In this document: positions 24,643 to 33,855 of the stretch, piece after piece
Numbering within the stretch: the first letter of the stretch is position 1
Layout: the number at the start of each line of letters is the position of its first letter
Assembly (NCBI RefSeq): GCF_000213805.1
Contig: NC_015556.1
Span: 1,798,001 to 1,862,000 of the forward strand
Reading direction: 5' to 3'
Source: Pseudomonas fulva 12-X
GTDB lineage: Bacteria; Pseudomonadota; Gammaproteobacteria; Pseudomonadales; Pseudomonadaceae
DNA: 64,000 nt
Program-made: the position numbers and the translations under genes
Notes under the pieces: model-generated
Database searches by the model: none
What the model was told of the DNA's origin: nothing
Seen by the model: only the letters and a program-made list of their open reading frames with translations

Positions 24643-25791
24643 TCAGGCGCGCTTGAGCAGCATTTGCAGGCGTTCGATGACGCCAAGAAAAATGATCCGT
24701 ACCGACGGAAACTTGTAAAAGAAACGGTAGATGTCGTACTCCGCCTTCTGCCGCGTTTTGCTGTCGCTGATGAGGTCGGCGGAGTCGATCAGGGCTAGGC
24801 CCTCACCTTCGATGTTGTGCAGGATGCTCAGTTCCATGGGCTTCATGGAAAGCGCGAAATTGTGCAGCCCGCGGGCGTTGGTACGGGTCAATTGCAGGCC
24901 TTTGCAGGTCTTGCTGCCGTACAGATTGGTGGTGAAGTCGTAGTCGGCGAGCACCGGATTGCGCCGTTTGATGCACGACGGCAGCAGCTCGCAGTAGGCG
25001 TCGTAGACCGATAGGCTTTCCTCGCGGCGAGCGAACTTGTAGTCCACCGCTTTCTGCTGGATCGGTACCTGGAAACGCGACGAGGCGATGTTAAAGTGCT
25101 GGCCCGGGTCGCCGAAGTTGGTAGTCAGCGAGCGGAACGGGTACACGAAGTACAGGTCCTTGGCGATGATGTACGCGGTGTACAGCTTGAGCCACGAGGA
25201 CTCCGGCCAGCCGCGGATATCCGCCGGGATGCCGTCGATGTGACTGATATCGGTGCCGTTGCTTTCCAGCCACTGACGGAAACCCTGCCAGTGCCGGCGC
25301 GACCAGGCCTGGCCCCAGGAAGCGGCCATCTGAATGAAGTGCACGTGGGAGTCGCCATCGTCGATCGGCATGAAGGGCAGGTCGACGGTCTGGCTGAACT
25401 GCACGCTGTACAGGCTGATGCCGGCCACGCCGGCGTCATCGGCATAGGCCTGCAGGGCCTTGTGGGTGTAGTCGTAGAAGAACGGTGAAACGAACAGATC
25501 GTCCTCGAGGATGATCACGTCACCGTACTGCTCGGTCAGGTCGCCACAGCTGAGCACGTGCTGGCGCAGGCCGAGGCGCTGCGGGTGGGCGATGATCAGC
25601 TTTTCGCCGTGGGGCCAGTCGAACGCTTCGGCGACCTGGCGCGGCTCTGGGTTGCCGGAGTTGTCCAGGCTGATCACCAGGCGCACGTTGCCTTCGGGAT
25701 ACTGCGCCTGGATCAGCGAGCCCAGCAGGCGGCTGAGGCTCTTGGGGCGGTTGTAGCCGATGACGACGATAGTGGGTAATTGTTCGGTCAT
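24643..25791 (-). CDS. Glycosyltransferase, GT2/GT13-like fold
   Basis: A 382-residue predicted glycosyltransferase. The N-terminus PTIVVIGYNRPKSLSRLLGSL is GT-A like. The motif IILEDDLFVSPFFYDYTHKAL (about residues 92-112) contains EDDL and closely resembles the metal-binding EDDLE.AP.FF block of GnT-I (GT13) enzymes. SWGQAWSRRHW follows near 167-177. There is no membrane segment. It probably transfers one sugar of the repeat unit; donor and acceptor are unknown. It sits between ugd and gmd with spacers of about 200 and 66 bp. Confidence 0.8.
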   Translation of the reverse strand: MTEQLPTIVVIGYNRPKSLSRLLGSLIQAQYPEGNVRLVISLDNSGNPEPRQVAEAFDWPHGEKLIIAHPQRLGLRQHVLSCGDLTEQYGDVIILEDDLFVSPFFYDYTHKALQAYADDAGVAGISLYSVQFSQTVDLPFMPIDDGDSHVHFIQMAASWGQAWSRRHWQGFRQWLESNGTDISHIDGIPADIRGWPESSWLKLYTAYIIAKDLYFVYPFRSLTTNFGDPGQHFNIASSRFQVPIQQKAVDYKFARREESLSVYDAYCELLPSCIKRRNPVLADYDFTTNLYGSKTCKGLQLTRTNARGLHNFALSMKPMELSILHNIEGEGLALIDSADLISDSKTRQKAEYDIYRFFYKFPSVRIIFLGVIERLQMLLKRA

Positions 25792-25995
25792 GGGATCGAA
25801 ACCGGTCTCTTCAAAAAAGGGTTGAGCCAATCACGGCTGGCACCCCGCTTTACGCCCCTTAGCGCGCACCGCTTCGCAAGCCTGATCGAAAACCAGGCGG
25901 CGGGCAGTGGCAGAGGGGGAGTGCAGCGCTATGGCCCCGCGCATGTCGCGTCGGGCCAAAGGGGTGTGGGTGATGACGTCCATGTCAGCGTTGGC

Positions 25996-27342
25996 TCAGC
26001 CGTTAACTTGTTTACGGCCGATGCCGTAATAGTCGAAGCCTTCGCGGTTCACCTGGCCGAGGTCGTACTGGTTACGGCCATCGATGATCACCGGCTGCTT
26101 GAGCAGCTTCTTCAGGGCCTTGAAGTCCGGACGACGGAACGGCTTCCACTCGGTGACCAGCACCAGGGCGTCGGCATCGATGGCGGCTTCGTACTGACCG
26201 TCGACGATCTGCAGGCGACCTTCGTTGAACCAGTGCTCCGGGAACTCGCGGGCGGCGGTTTCACGGGCGATCGGGTCGAAGGCTTTGACCTTGGCGCCGG
26301 CGTTGATCAGGCTGTTGATCAGCACCACGCTGGGGGCCTCACGCATGTCGTCGGTGCCGGGCTTGAACGCCAGGCCCCAGACGGCGAAGGTGCGGCCCTT
26401 GAGGTCGCCTTCGAAGTGGGCGGCCAGCTTGTTGAACAGCGACTGCTTCTGCTGATCGTTACGCGCTTCGACGGCTTGCAGCAGCTTGGGCTCGAAGTCG
26501 TTCTGGTGAGCGATGCTGATCAGCGCCTTGACGTCTTTCGGGAAGCACGAGCCGCCGTAGCCGCAGCCGGCGTAGATAAAGTGGTAGCCGATACGCTGGT
26601 CCGAGCCGATGCCCAGGCGCACGTTCTCGATGTCCACGTCCAGGCGGTCGCACAGGCTGGCGATCTCGTTCATGAAGGAGATCTTGGTGGCCAGCATGGC
26701 GTTGGCGGCGTACTTGGTCATTTCCGCATCACGCACGCCCATGAACTTGATGCGCGGGTTGTTGCGGATGAAGGGCGCGTACAGCTCGCTCATTACCTGG
26801 CGAGCGCGCTCGCTGTCGGTGCCGACGATGATGCGGTCCGGGTGCATGAAGTCGTCGACCGCGGCGCCTTCCTTGAGAAATTCCGGGTTGGAGACCACAT
26901 CGAAGCTGATGGACTTGCCGCGCAGCTCCAGCTGCTCGAGGATCTCGGCGCGTACCAGATCGGCGGTGCCCACCGGTACGGTGGACTTGTTGATCACCGT
27001 GGTGTGGCGGGTCATCAGGCTGCCGACCTGACGGGCGACTTCCAGGACGTAACGCAGGTCGGCCGAGCCGTCTTCGCCGGGCGGGGTGCCGACGGCGATG
27101 AAGATGATGTCCGACTGCTCCATCGCTTCTGTCAGCTGGGTGGTGAACAGCAGGCGACCGGCCGCGAAGTTCTCTTCCACCACAGTTTCCAGACCCGGCT
27201 CGTAAATCGGCAGGATGCCTTTCTTGAGGTTCTCGATCTTTTTCGGATCGACATCCACGCAGACAACCGTGTTGCCCATCTCGGCGATACAGGCGCCGGT
27301 GACGAGGCCGACGTAGCCGGTTCCAACGACAGTGATATTCAT
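25996..27342 (-). CDS. ugd: UDP-glucose 6-dehydrogenase
   Basis: A 448-residue UDP-glucose/GDP-mannose dehydrogenase family enzyme. It has the NAD motif VVGTGYVGLVTG, the KSTVPVGTAD loop, EFLKEGAA, the catalytic Cys in GYGGSCFPKD and the C-terminal LAFKPGTDDMREAPS. The sequence best fits UDP-glucose dehydrogenases, giving UDP-glucuronate for an acidic residue in the polymer; GDP-mannose dehydrogenase (AlgD-type) is less likely. It lies in the operon between the initiating transferase and a glycosyltransferase. Confidence 0.94.
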   Translation of the reverse strand: MNITVVGTGYVGLVTGACIAEMGNTVVCVDVDPKKIENLKKGILPIYEPGLETVVEENFAAGRLLFTTQLTEAMEQSDIIFIAVGTPPGEDGSADLRYVLEVARQVGSLMTRHTTVINKSTVPVGTADLVRAEILEQLELRGKSISFDVVSNPEFLKEGAAVDDFMHPDRIIVGTDSERARQVMSELYAPFIRNNPRIKFMGVRDAEMTKYAANAMLATKISFMNEIASLCDRLDVDIENVRLGIGSDQRIGYHFIYAGCGYGGSCFPKDVKALISIAHQNDFEPKLLQAVEARNDQQKQSLFNKLAAHFEGDLKGRTFAVWGLAFKPGTDDMREAPSVVLINSLINAGAKVKAFDPIARETAAREFPEHWFNEGRLQIVDGQYEAAIDADALVLVTEWKPFRRPDFKALKKLLKQPVIIDGRNQYDLGQVNREGFDYYGIGRKQVNG

Positions 27343-27394
27343 GGATAAACTTTCCTTGAGTTAACGTTAATCGTTACTGCGCCAAGCGGGCGCG

Positions 27395-28786
27395 TTAGTA
27401 AATGTCGCGCGAGAACAGGGTGAAGGGCGTCTTCACCAGGATCTTGATGTCCAGCCACAGGGACCAGTTGTTGATGTAATCCAGGTCCTTCTCCACGCGT
27501 TGCTGCATCTTTTCCAGGGTTTCGGTTTCGCCGCGGTGACCGGTCACCTGAGCCAGACCGGTGATGCCGGGCTTGAGGCGATGACGGGCCATATAGGCGA
27601 GGATCTTGTCGCTGTAGTAGTTGTTGTGCGCCACGGCATGGGGACGCGGGCCAACCAGGGACATCTCGCCACGCAGCACGTTGATCAGCTGCGGCAGTTC
27701 GTCGATCGAGGTGCGGCGCAGGAAGCGGCCGACCGGGGTGATGCGCGGGTCTTCGCGGGTCGCCTGCTTGACGGCCTTGTCGTCGTGCATGCGCATGGAG
27801 CGGAATTTCCACACCAGGATCACGCCGCCGTTCCAGCCGTGACGCGGCTGCAGGAAGAACACCGGGCCGGGCGAGGAGAGCTTCACGGCGATGGCCGCGA
27901 TGATGAACACCGGGCTCAGGGCCACCAGCGCTAGGAAAGCCAGGGTGCGATCCATCAGCTCTTTGCTGAATACCGCAGCCGGGTGCGAGCTGATCGGGCT
28001 TTCGTTGAGGTAGATGGCAGGCAGCTGCTCGATCTGCGAGATCGACTGGTTGAGCAACGGCATGCTGCCGAAGTCCGGCACCCAGACCACGTCGACGCTC
28101 ATGTCCAGCAGGTCGATGTAGAGCTTCTCGATGTGCGAGATCTCGTCCAGGGTCAGGGCGATGTACACGCGGCGCACGCCGTGCTGCTCGGTGACGTCAC
28201 GCAGCTCCTTGAGCTTGCCGAGAATCGGGAAGCGGCCGTCCTGGGTTTGCGCATCGTCGCTGGAGGCGATCAGGCCGACCAGGGGCACGCGGTTGTTGGC
28301 GGTCAGGCGCTCGGCCAGCTCGTGGGCCTTTTCGCCCGAGCCGATGATCAGCGAGACGCGCTCGTTACGCAGCTTCTGCGAGTGCAGGCGAGCGAAGTAG
28401 CGCAGCGGAATGAAGGCGATGGCCTGGGCCAGGAAGCCCAGCAGCGCCCACTCGCGCATGATCTCGAAGGAGAAGCGATCCAGGCTCTGGCTGAAGTAGG
28501 CGATGAACAACAGGCCCGCCAGTAGCGTCAGCCAGCCGGCCAACAGATGGGCCAGGCCAGTCAGGTAGCCGAAGCGCTTATGGTAGACGCGCAGCATGCC
28601 GTAGGCCGGTACCGAGCCCAGCACGGTGAGCACGATCAGCAGGCGGTATTCGGTGGGCACGTCGCCGTAGCGCTGAACGACCAGGTAGCAGAGCAGCATG
28701 CTGACCAGAGTAATGGCGCAGGTCCATTGACCCCAGAACGTGAGTCCCCTGCGGTTCTCGGCAGGATTGATCCGTTTGGAAATCAT
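27395..28786 (-). CDS. Undecaprenyl-phosphate glucose phosphotransferase (WcaJ/PslA-like)
   Basis: A 463-residue polyprenyl glycosylphosphotransferase that begins repeat-unit synthesis by moving hexose-1-phosphate onto undecaprenyl phosphate. Four N-terminal hydrophobic segments (about residues 20-130) are followed by a CoA-binding-like Rossmann domain ([17 protein letters not shown]) and the C-terminal catalytic domain with [43 protein letters not shown] and SLVGPRPHA. The ATG at 28786 overlaps the stop of a short upstream ORF. Glucose is the probable first sugar, as for WcaJ; galactose remains possible. Confidence 0.94.
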   Translation of the reverse strand: MISKRINPAENRRGLTFWGQWTCAITLVSMLLCYLVVQRYGDVPTEYRLLIVLTVLGSVPAYGMLRVYHKRFGYLTGLAHLLAGWLTLLAGLLFIAYFSQSLDRFSFEIMREWALLGFLAQAIAFIPLRYFARLHSQKLRNERVSLIIGSGEKAHELAERLTANNRVPLVGLIASSDDAQTQDGRFPILGKLKELRDVTEQHGVRRVYIALTLDEISHIEKLYIDLLDMSVDVVWVPDFGSMPLLNQSISQIEQLPAIYLNESPISSHPAAVFSKELMDRTLAFLALVALSPVFIIAAIAVKLSSPGPVFFLQPRHGWNGGVILVWKFRSMRMHDDKAVKQATREDPRITPVGRFLRRTSIDELPQLINVLRGEMSLVGPRPHAVAHNNYYSDKILAYMARHRLKPGITGLAQVTGHRGETETLEKMQQRVEKDLDYINNWSLWLDIKILVKTPFTLFSRDIY

Positions 28787-28950
28787 TTGCGGCGATCCTC
28801 GTGCAAATCTTCGATGAAGTAAGTGGCCTCCGGAAAACGCACGAGAGGCGACATGTCCTTGGTTGAAGCGGTGGTGGGCGTGCCCAGGGTCTCGCAGCGC
28901 ATCAGCGCCTGCTGAAAGGGTTGCGCCCTGAAACTGATCTCTCGACGCAT
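28783..28950 (-). CDS. Small hypothetical protein coupled to the initiating transferase
   Basis: A 55-residue ORF with ATG at 28950 and a strong GGAGG about 10 nt upstream, ending in an ATGA overlap with the WcaJ-like gene. It is basic and acidic in turn, without membrane segment or signal peptide, and ends in EDLHEDRRK. No family is recognised. The tight coupling and clear ribosome binding site argue that it is translated, either as a real small protein or as a leader that loads ribosomes onto the transferase gene. A longer in-frame start at 29052 overlaps the phosphatase gene end and is less likely. Confidence 0.6.
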   Translation of the reverse strand: MRREISFRAQPFQQALMRCETLGTPTTASTKDMSPLVRFPEATYFIEDLHEDRRK

Positions 28951-29021
28951 GGTTTTCCAACCTCCAACAAATACGAATCCTGCGGCCTGAACCGACAGGC
29001 ACGCGTTTATCAGGCAGTCAA

Positions 29022-29747
29022 CTAAGCGAAATGCTGGTGTGCGATGCGCCAAGGCGTGTCGATGACCAGACGTTCGGCCTCTCTCTCGCCCAGGATCCGG
29101 GCGGCTTGCAGGAGACCTTCTTGTAATAGGGGAGGGCGGTGATCCAGGTTGTGGGCATCAGTCGCCATAATGCTGACCACACGATTGCTCAGCAGTTCGT
29201 GAGCCAGGTGCATTGCACGTTCGCCAAAACGACCAGCGGCAGAGGCAGCCGTCACCTGCAACAGGCAGCCCTGCTCGATGAACGGCTTGAGCTTGCTCGG
29301 CATGTTCATCAGTGCCTTGTTGCGCTCCGGGTGGGCGATGAGCGGTACCACGCCCTTGTCCAGCAGCCATTGAGTGAGGCGTTCGGCGCCGAATGGCATT
29401 TCCCCGTGGGGAAACTCCAGCAGCAGCACTTTCCTGCCTTCCCACTGGCCGAGGAACGGAATGCTGCCATCCAGCACGCGGGTCATCAGCTCGCCGCAGA
29501 AACGCACTTCAGCTGCGGCACTGACCTTCAGGTCGATGCCGGCCTTTTCCAGCGCCACATTGAAGCGGCTGCAGGTTTCGGCGATGTTGCGGCTGTCGTT
29601 GTCGTAGCGGCCGATGTGGATGTGCGGCGTGCACACCACGTGGCTGATGCCGTTGGCGACCGCCATGCGGGCCATGTCCAGCGCGGTCGGCAGGTCTGCC
29701 GGGCCGTCGTCGATGGCCGGCAGCAGGTGGTTGTGCAGATCGATCAT
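29022..29747 (-). CDS. CpsB/YwqE-type tyrosine phosphatase (PHP domain)
   Basis: A 241-residue metal-dependent phosphatase of the PHP superfamily. Metal ligands are visible in MIDLHNHLLPAIDDGP (H5, H7, DD), CTPH, EVRF, IAHPERN and MATDAHN. It should dephosphorylate the C-terminal tyrosines of the adjacent Wzc-like kinase, replacing the low-molecular-weight Wzb phosphatase of enterobacterial loci. The ATG at 29747 has GGAGGTG directly upstream. It lies 43 bp after the kinase gene. Confidence 0.93.
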   Translation of the reverse strand: MIDLHNHLLPAIDDGPADLPTALDMARMAVANGISHVVCTPHIHIGRYDNDSRNIAETCSRFNVALEKAGIDLKVSAAAEVRFCGELMTRVLDGSIPFLGQWEGRKVLLLEFPHGEMPFGAERLTQWLLDKGVVPLIAHPERNKALMNMPSKLKPFIEQGCLLQVTAASAAGRFGERAMHLAHELLSNRVVSIMATDAHNLDHRPPLLQEGLLQAARILGEREAERLVIDTPWRIAHQHFA

Positions 29748-29790
29748 CGGGCACCTCCTGCTGTCATGCGCTGGTTGATCATGGCGGTTA

Positions 29791-32022
29791 TCAGGCCTTG
29801 CCTTCGCTGTAGCCATAGTGGTCGTAGTAACCGCCGTATTCGCCTGCGCGAGCGGCTTTCTCCACGTCCACCTGGTTGAGCACGACGCCCATCACCGAGG
29901 CACCGCTCTGCAGCAGGTGACCAACGCCACGCTGAGCCATCGGGATTGGCGTGCCGTCGGCCTTGACCACGTAGATCACCGCATCGGCGAAGGTGGACAG
30001 CAGCACTGCATCGCTCACGGCCTGGCTGGGCGGCGAATCGATGATGATGTGGTCGTAACGCTCCTTGATCATGTCCAGGAACTTGGCGAAGCGCGGCGAG
30101 GCCAGCAGCTCCAGCGGGTTTGGCGGTACGGCGCCGGCTGGCAGCATGTCCAGGTTGGTGCCCATGTTGTGAATGCACTCTTCGACCTTGGCGCTGCCGG
30201 TGATCAGGTTGGCCAGGCCAGGGGTGCCGACCGGGAAGTCGAAGCTCTTGGCCAGGGTCGGGCGGCGCAGGTCGGCGTCGATCAGCAGCACGCGTTGCAG
30301 TTGGCTGAGGGCGAACGCCATGTTGGCCACCAGGGTGCTCTTGCCTTCGCCCGGCGACGAGGAGGTGACTACCAGCACCTTCTGCGAACGGTTGCTGTCG
30401 GCCAGCATCAGGCTGGTACGAATGGTGCGGATCGACTCGCAGAAACGCGGGTCCTCGCCATGCTCGAACAGGTGCGCGGCGGTGTACTTGGAGTTGTTGG
30501 AAATCAGCGGAACGATGCCCAGTACCGGCAGGTTCAGCTTGGTCTCCACGTCCTCGACGCCCTTGAAGGTGTTGCTCAGGATGTCGCGCACGATGGCCAG
30601 GGCCACGGCGAACACCAGGGCCAGGCCGGCGGCGAGCACGATGATCAGCTTCTGGTTCGGCGCTGCCGGGGTCAGCGGGGCGACGGCCTTGTCGATGATG
30701 CGTGCGTTGCTGGAATTGACGTCCTGAGTGGCTGCGGTTTCGCGCAGGCGGGTCATGAAGGTCTCGTACAGCGAACGGTTGCTTTCCACATCGCGGGTCA
30801 GCTCACGCACCTTGAATTCCTTGCGCGAGATGTCCTGGATCTGTTCCTTGTTCTTGTCGAACGAGGCGTTCAGGGAGTTCTCGTTGGCTACGGCCAGCTG
30901 GTAATTGCGCTCGATACTGGCCACTACCTGCTCGACCTGGGCGCGCAGGCTGGCGGTAGCGGCGCTGAGGTCGGACTTGGCGGCGAGCATGGCCGGGTGA
31001 CGGTCACCATAGCGACGGGATAGCTCCTCGACCTTGGCACGAGCACGTGCTTCTTCGGACTTGAACTGCTGGATCAGCGGGTTGCCGAGTACGGCTGGTA
31101 CGCTGGCCAGACGGCGCCAGTCGCCGTTGCCCATGGACTGCACCTGACGATACTGGCTCTCGGCCTCGGCACGCTGGCGACGCGCGTCGATCATGCGGTC
31201 ACCGGTCAGCGACAGTTCGTTGTTGCTGATGGTCTGCACGCCGTTGACGTCGACCAGGCCTTCGGCTTCGCGGAAGGCCTGCAGGCGGTTCTCGGCTTCC
31301 TGCAGCGAGGTGCGCAGCTCGTTGAGGCGGGTGTTCATCCAGGTGGTGGCCTGCAGCGACATTTCCATCTGCGCATCGAGCTGGCTGTCGATGTAGTTGC
31401 TGGCGATGGAGTTGGCGATGGCGGCAGAGGTCAGGCGATCAGGCAGGTCGACGGAAATGTTGACCAGCTGGCTCTTGCCCTCGACCCACACGTTGGTGCG
31501 GTCCATCAGGTTCTTGACCACGATGTCCATCAGCTCGGCTTCGGTCATCGGCTCGGACGGCTCGGGCGCGTCCACCAGGCCGGTGTACGACAGCACGCTC
31601 TGGATGCCATTGGTGATGGCACTGAAGTTGATCAGCGGTTGCGGCTGCTGGCGCGGATCGAAGTCCGGATGCTCGGTGAGGTTGAGCTCACGCACTACCT
31701 TCTCGGCAACCACACGGCTCTTGACCAGGCCCAGCTGGGTCTGCAGGTATTCGTTGACGGCGCCGGTGGTGTCGGTCACCTGCTGGAAGGAGACCAGCTG
31801 GGTGCCTTTGGTTTCGATCATCACCGATGCTACCGCGCGGTAGATCGGCGTCATGCGGGACACGGCGATGGCGGTGATCAGGGTGACCACCACGACGAAC
31901 AGGATGATCGCCCACTTGCGCGACCATACGGCATTCCAGATGCGTCGCAGGTCGATGTAATCGCTATCTGCTTCCGAGGGCGAAGGCTGCCACTGTCGGA
32001 TCGTTCGTGCAGGACTGTTCAT
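29791..32022 (-). CDS. Polysaccharide co-polymerase/tyrosine autokinase (Wzc-like)
   Basis: A 743-residue inner-membrane BY-kinase. The first membrane segment is at ~37-56 and the second at ~459-478, preceded by the proline motif PLTPAAPNQK. The periplasmic region between them is largely coiled-coil (~220-430). The cytoplasmic kinase domain has Walker A SSPGEGKST (555-563), Walker A' LLIDADLRRP (579-588) and DHIIIDSPP (Walker B). The C-terminal tail carries five tyrosines (729, 732, 733, 736, 738) for autophosphorylation. It controls chain length and export together with the Wza-like and Wzy-like proteins, and is reset by the phosphatase encoded next. Confidence 0.95.
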   Translation of the reverse strand: MNSPARTIRQWQPSPSEADSDYIDLRRIWNAVWSRKWAIILFVVVVTLITAIAVSRMTPIYRAVASVMIETKGTQLVSFQQVTDTTGAVNEYLQTQLGLVKSRVVAEKVVRELNLTEHPDFDPRQQPQPLINFSAITNGIQSVLSYTGLVDAPEPSEPMTEAELMDIVVKNLMDRTNVWVEGKSQLVNISVDLPDRLTSAAIANSIASNYIDSQLDAQMEMSLQATTWMNTRLNELRTSLQEAENRLQAFREAEGLVDVNGVQTISNNELSLTGDRMIDARRQRAEAESQYRQVQSMGNGDWRRLASVPAVLGNPLIQQFKSEEARARAKVEELSRRYGDRHPAMLAAKSDLSAATASLRAQVEQVVASIERNYQLAVANENSLNASFDKNKEQIQDISRKEFKVRELTRDVESNRSLYETFMTRLRETAATQDVNSSNARIIDKAVAPLTPAAPNQKLIIVLAAGLALVFAVALAIVRDILSNTFKGVEDVETKLNLPVLGIVPLISNNSKYTAAHLFEHGEDPRFCESIRTIRTSLMLADSNRSQKVLVVTSSSPGEGKSTLVANMAFALSQLQRVLLIDADLRRPTLAKSFDFPVGTPGLANLITGSAKVEECIHNMGTNLDMLPAGAVPPNPLELLASPRFAKFLDMIKERYDHIIIDSPPSQAVSDAVLLSTFADAVIYVVKADGTPIPMAQRGVGHLLQSGASVMGVVLNQVDVEKAARAGEYGGYYDHYGYSEGKA

Positions 32023-32024
32023 AT

Positions 32025-32564
32025 TCAGAAGAACCCTTGATCGATGGTGATGGTGTCACCCGGCTTGACGAGGGTGTCGAGCGTGGCTTTTTCTTGGGCG
32101 CGGCTTTCGCCGTTACCACGTGAGATGGTGATGCGCTTGGTCGATGCCCGTTCGGTCAGGCCGCCGGCCAGCGCGATGGCGCGGTCCAGGGTCAGGCCGG
32201 GTTGATAGGGATAGCCACCCGGCGACTTCACTTCGCCGCTGATGTAGAACTCGCGGTAGGTGGTAACGGCGACCGAGACGCGCGGATCGACCAGGTAGCC
32301 ATCGGCCTTCAGGCGTTCGGTAAGGATGCGTTCAATGTCGGCCGCGGTCTTGTCCTTGGCATCGACCGTCCCCAGGAAGGGGTAGGAGAAGTTACCGGCG
32401 TCATTGAGGCGGATTTCCTCGAACGACAGATCCGGCTCACCGAAGACGCTGATCTTGATCACGTCGCCGGAGCTCAGCCGATACTGCGGGTTTGCCTGTG
32501 CGCCTGCTGCGAATGCGAGCATCAGCAGCAGCGAGAAGGCTTTGAACAGATGGTGGACTGACAT
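32025..32564 (-). CDS. Polysaccharide export protein (short Wza-like, periplasmic)
   Basis: A 179-residue protein with signal peptide (~residues 1-24, ending AGAQA-NP). The Poly_export domain begins YRLSSGDVIKISVFGEPDLS, followed by a SLBB-like segment FYISGEVKSPGGYPYQPGLTLDRAIALAGGLT. It is half the length of E. coli Wza, has no lipobox and lacks a C-terminal membrane helix, as in short Wza/EpsA-type exporters that need a separate outer-membrane barrel. The upstream gene encodes such a barrel. The second ATG (32564) has GGAG at proper spacing; the ATG at 32570 is too close to it. Confidence 0.92.
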   Translation of the reverse strand: MSVHHLFKAFSLLLMLAFAAGAQANPQYRLSSGDVIKISVFGEPDLSFEEIRLNDAGNFSYPFLGTVDAKDKTAADIERILTERLKADGYLVDPRVSVAVTTYREFYISGEVKSPGGYPYQPGLTLDRAIALAGGLTERASTKRITISRGNGESRAQEKATLDTLVKPGDTITIDQGFF

Positions 32565-32656
32565 CCGCATACTCCTTGATGGTTACTTGAATACCAGGCG
32601 CTGGAAAAAGAGCGCCCGCCGCTCGCCTGCAAGGACAAACGGGAAAGGGTTGATAA

Positions 32657-32680
32657 GGGTGGTGACGCCAGCGTCACCCT
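32657..32680. promoter_or_regulatory. Hairpin between the barrel and export genes
   Basis: GGTGACGC / GCGTCACC with a 2-base centre lies about 95 bp upstream of the exporter start, within the operon. No U-run follows on the minus strand, so it is more likely an mRNA stabilising or attenuating stem than a terminator. Confidence 0.4.
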
Positions 32681-32697
32681 GTTGAGGAGCCCGGGTG

Positions 32698-33855
32698 TTA
32701 GAGGCTCAAGCTCAACGACAGCTGATAGATGTCCCGGTCGTAGGATTTCTCCCGCACGCTCGAATCGTTGTCGGTGTGGCGGTAACCCAGCGATACATCA
32801 GCCCAGCGCAGCGGGGAGTAGGTCAACTCCAGGCCATAGCCGGTACGGTCGTCCTTGCGGTCGGTTGCCTTGTAGTCGCGTACGGAGTAGCGGTAGAACA
32901 GCTCCGATCGGATGAAGGCCGACCATTCGTGCTCCCAACCCAGGCGTGTGGTGGTGTCCTGAACGGTACTGGCACCATCTTCGCCTTCGTCGAAAGAACG
33001 ACGCGTGTCGAGTTTGACGATGGAGTAGGTGCGCGGTTCCCACTTCAGACCAACTTCCCACATGGGGCTGGTGTAGTCCTCGCGGCTGCTGCTGTCGAAA
33101 TTCTTGCGCTGGGCGCCCAGGCGCACGGTGCCGGAGGTCTTGGCGGTGGCATCCCAGGTGGCGCCGAACAACAGGGCGTCGTCGGTGCTGTCGCGGTCGC
33201 TCTCGCTGAGTACGTATTGGTTGACGGTGTGGCGCAGCTCGACCAGGGAGCGGGTGCTGCCACCCAGGCGGTGGTACCAAACGGAGTTCAGGGTGGTGCT
33301 GTCGCGGTCCTGGTCGTCGTTCAGGCCGCCGCTGTTGCGATAGCGGATGGACTCGTAGTTGACACCGAAGTCGATCTGGTTGAGCCCGGTCTGGGTACCG
33401 TAGGTGTACACGGCACCGGCCACGCCACGGTCGTACTTGTCGTTTTCGTCCCGGTCGGGGTCTCGCACGTCAGTGGTTTCCTCGACGCGGTGATAGCCAA
33501 GGTTCCAGCGCAGGCGGTTGCGCGAGTTGAATTCCATGATGCTGCGAAAACGCAGGTGCTGATCGGTGTGGCTGGCCTTGTCGTCGGAATGGTAGTTCTG
33601 GTCGTCGATTTCGTATTCGAGCTGGTAGCCGGTGTTGCGCGTTTCGGCACTGAGCAGGAATTTCGGGTTGATGCTGGTCACCCAGGAGGATCGCGCCTTG
33701 TTCAGTCCGCGGTAATTGCTGTCGTAGCTTTCGCCGACGTTGAGGGTTGGCGTGAACTCGAACCCAGCCAGGTCGATATGTTGTGGGTCTGTCGCCCAAC
33801 TGGCTGTAGACAGCGAACCTGCAAGTGAAGCCGTCAGTATCTTGGTGAGTTTCAT
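32698..33855 (-). CDS. Outer-membrane beta-barrel protein of the exopolysaccharide locus
   Basis: A 385-residue protein with a cleavable signal peptide (MKLTKILTASLAGSLSTASWA-T). The rest alternates short polar/aromatic strands and ends in SLSLSL-type residues (YQLSLSLSL), typical of an outer-membrane barrel of the BBP2 or EpsL type. About 16 strands can be imagined, but I did not count them rigorously. It is the first gene of the 17 kb minus-strand operon and probably forms the outer-membrane exit for the polymer together with the short Wza-like protein. The start at 33855 is chosen over an in-frame ATG at 33945 because the signal peptide begins here. Confidence 0.85.
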   Translation of the reverse strand: MKLTKILTASLAGSLSTASWATDPQHIDLAGFEFTPTLNVGESYDSNYRGLNKARSSWVTSINPKFLLSAETRNTGYQLEYEIDDQNYHSDDKASHTDQHLRFRSIMEFNSRNRLRWNLGYHRVEETTDVRDPDRDENDKYDRGVAGAVYTYGTQTGLNQIDFGVNYESIRYRNSGGLNDDQDRDSTTLNSVWYHRLGGSTRSLVELRHTVNQYVLSESDRDSTDDALLFGATWDATAKTSGTVRLGAQRKNFDSSSREDYTSPMWEVGLKWEPRTYSIVKLDTRRSFDEGEDGASTVQDTTTRLGWEHEWSAFIRSELFYRYSVRDYKATDRKDDRTGYGLELTYSPLRWADVSLGYRHTDNDSSVREKSYDRDIYQLSLSLSL

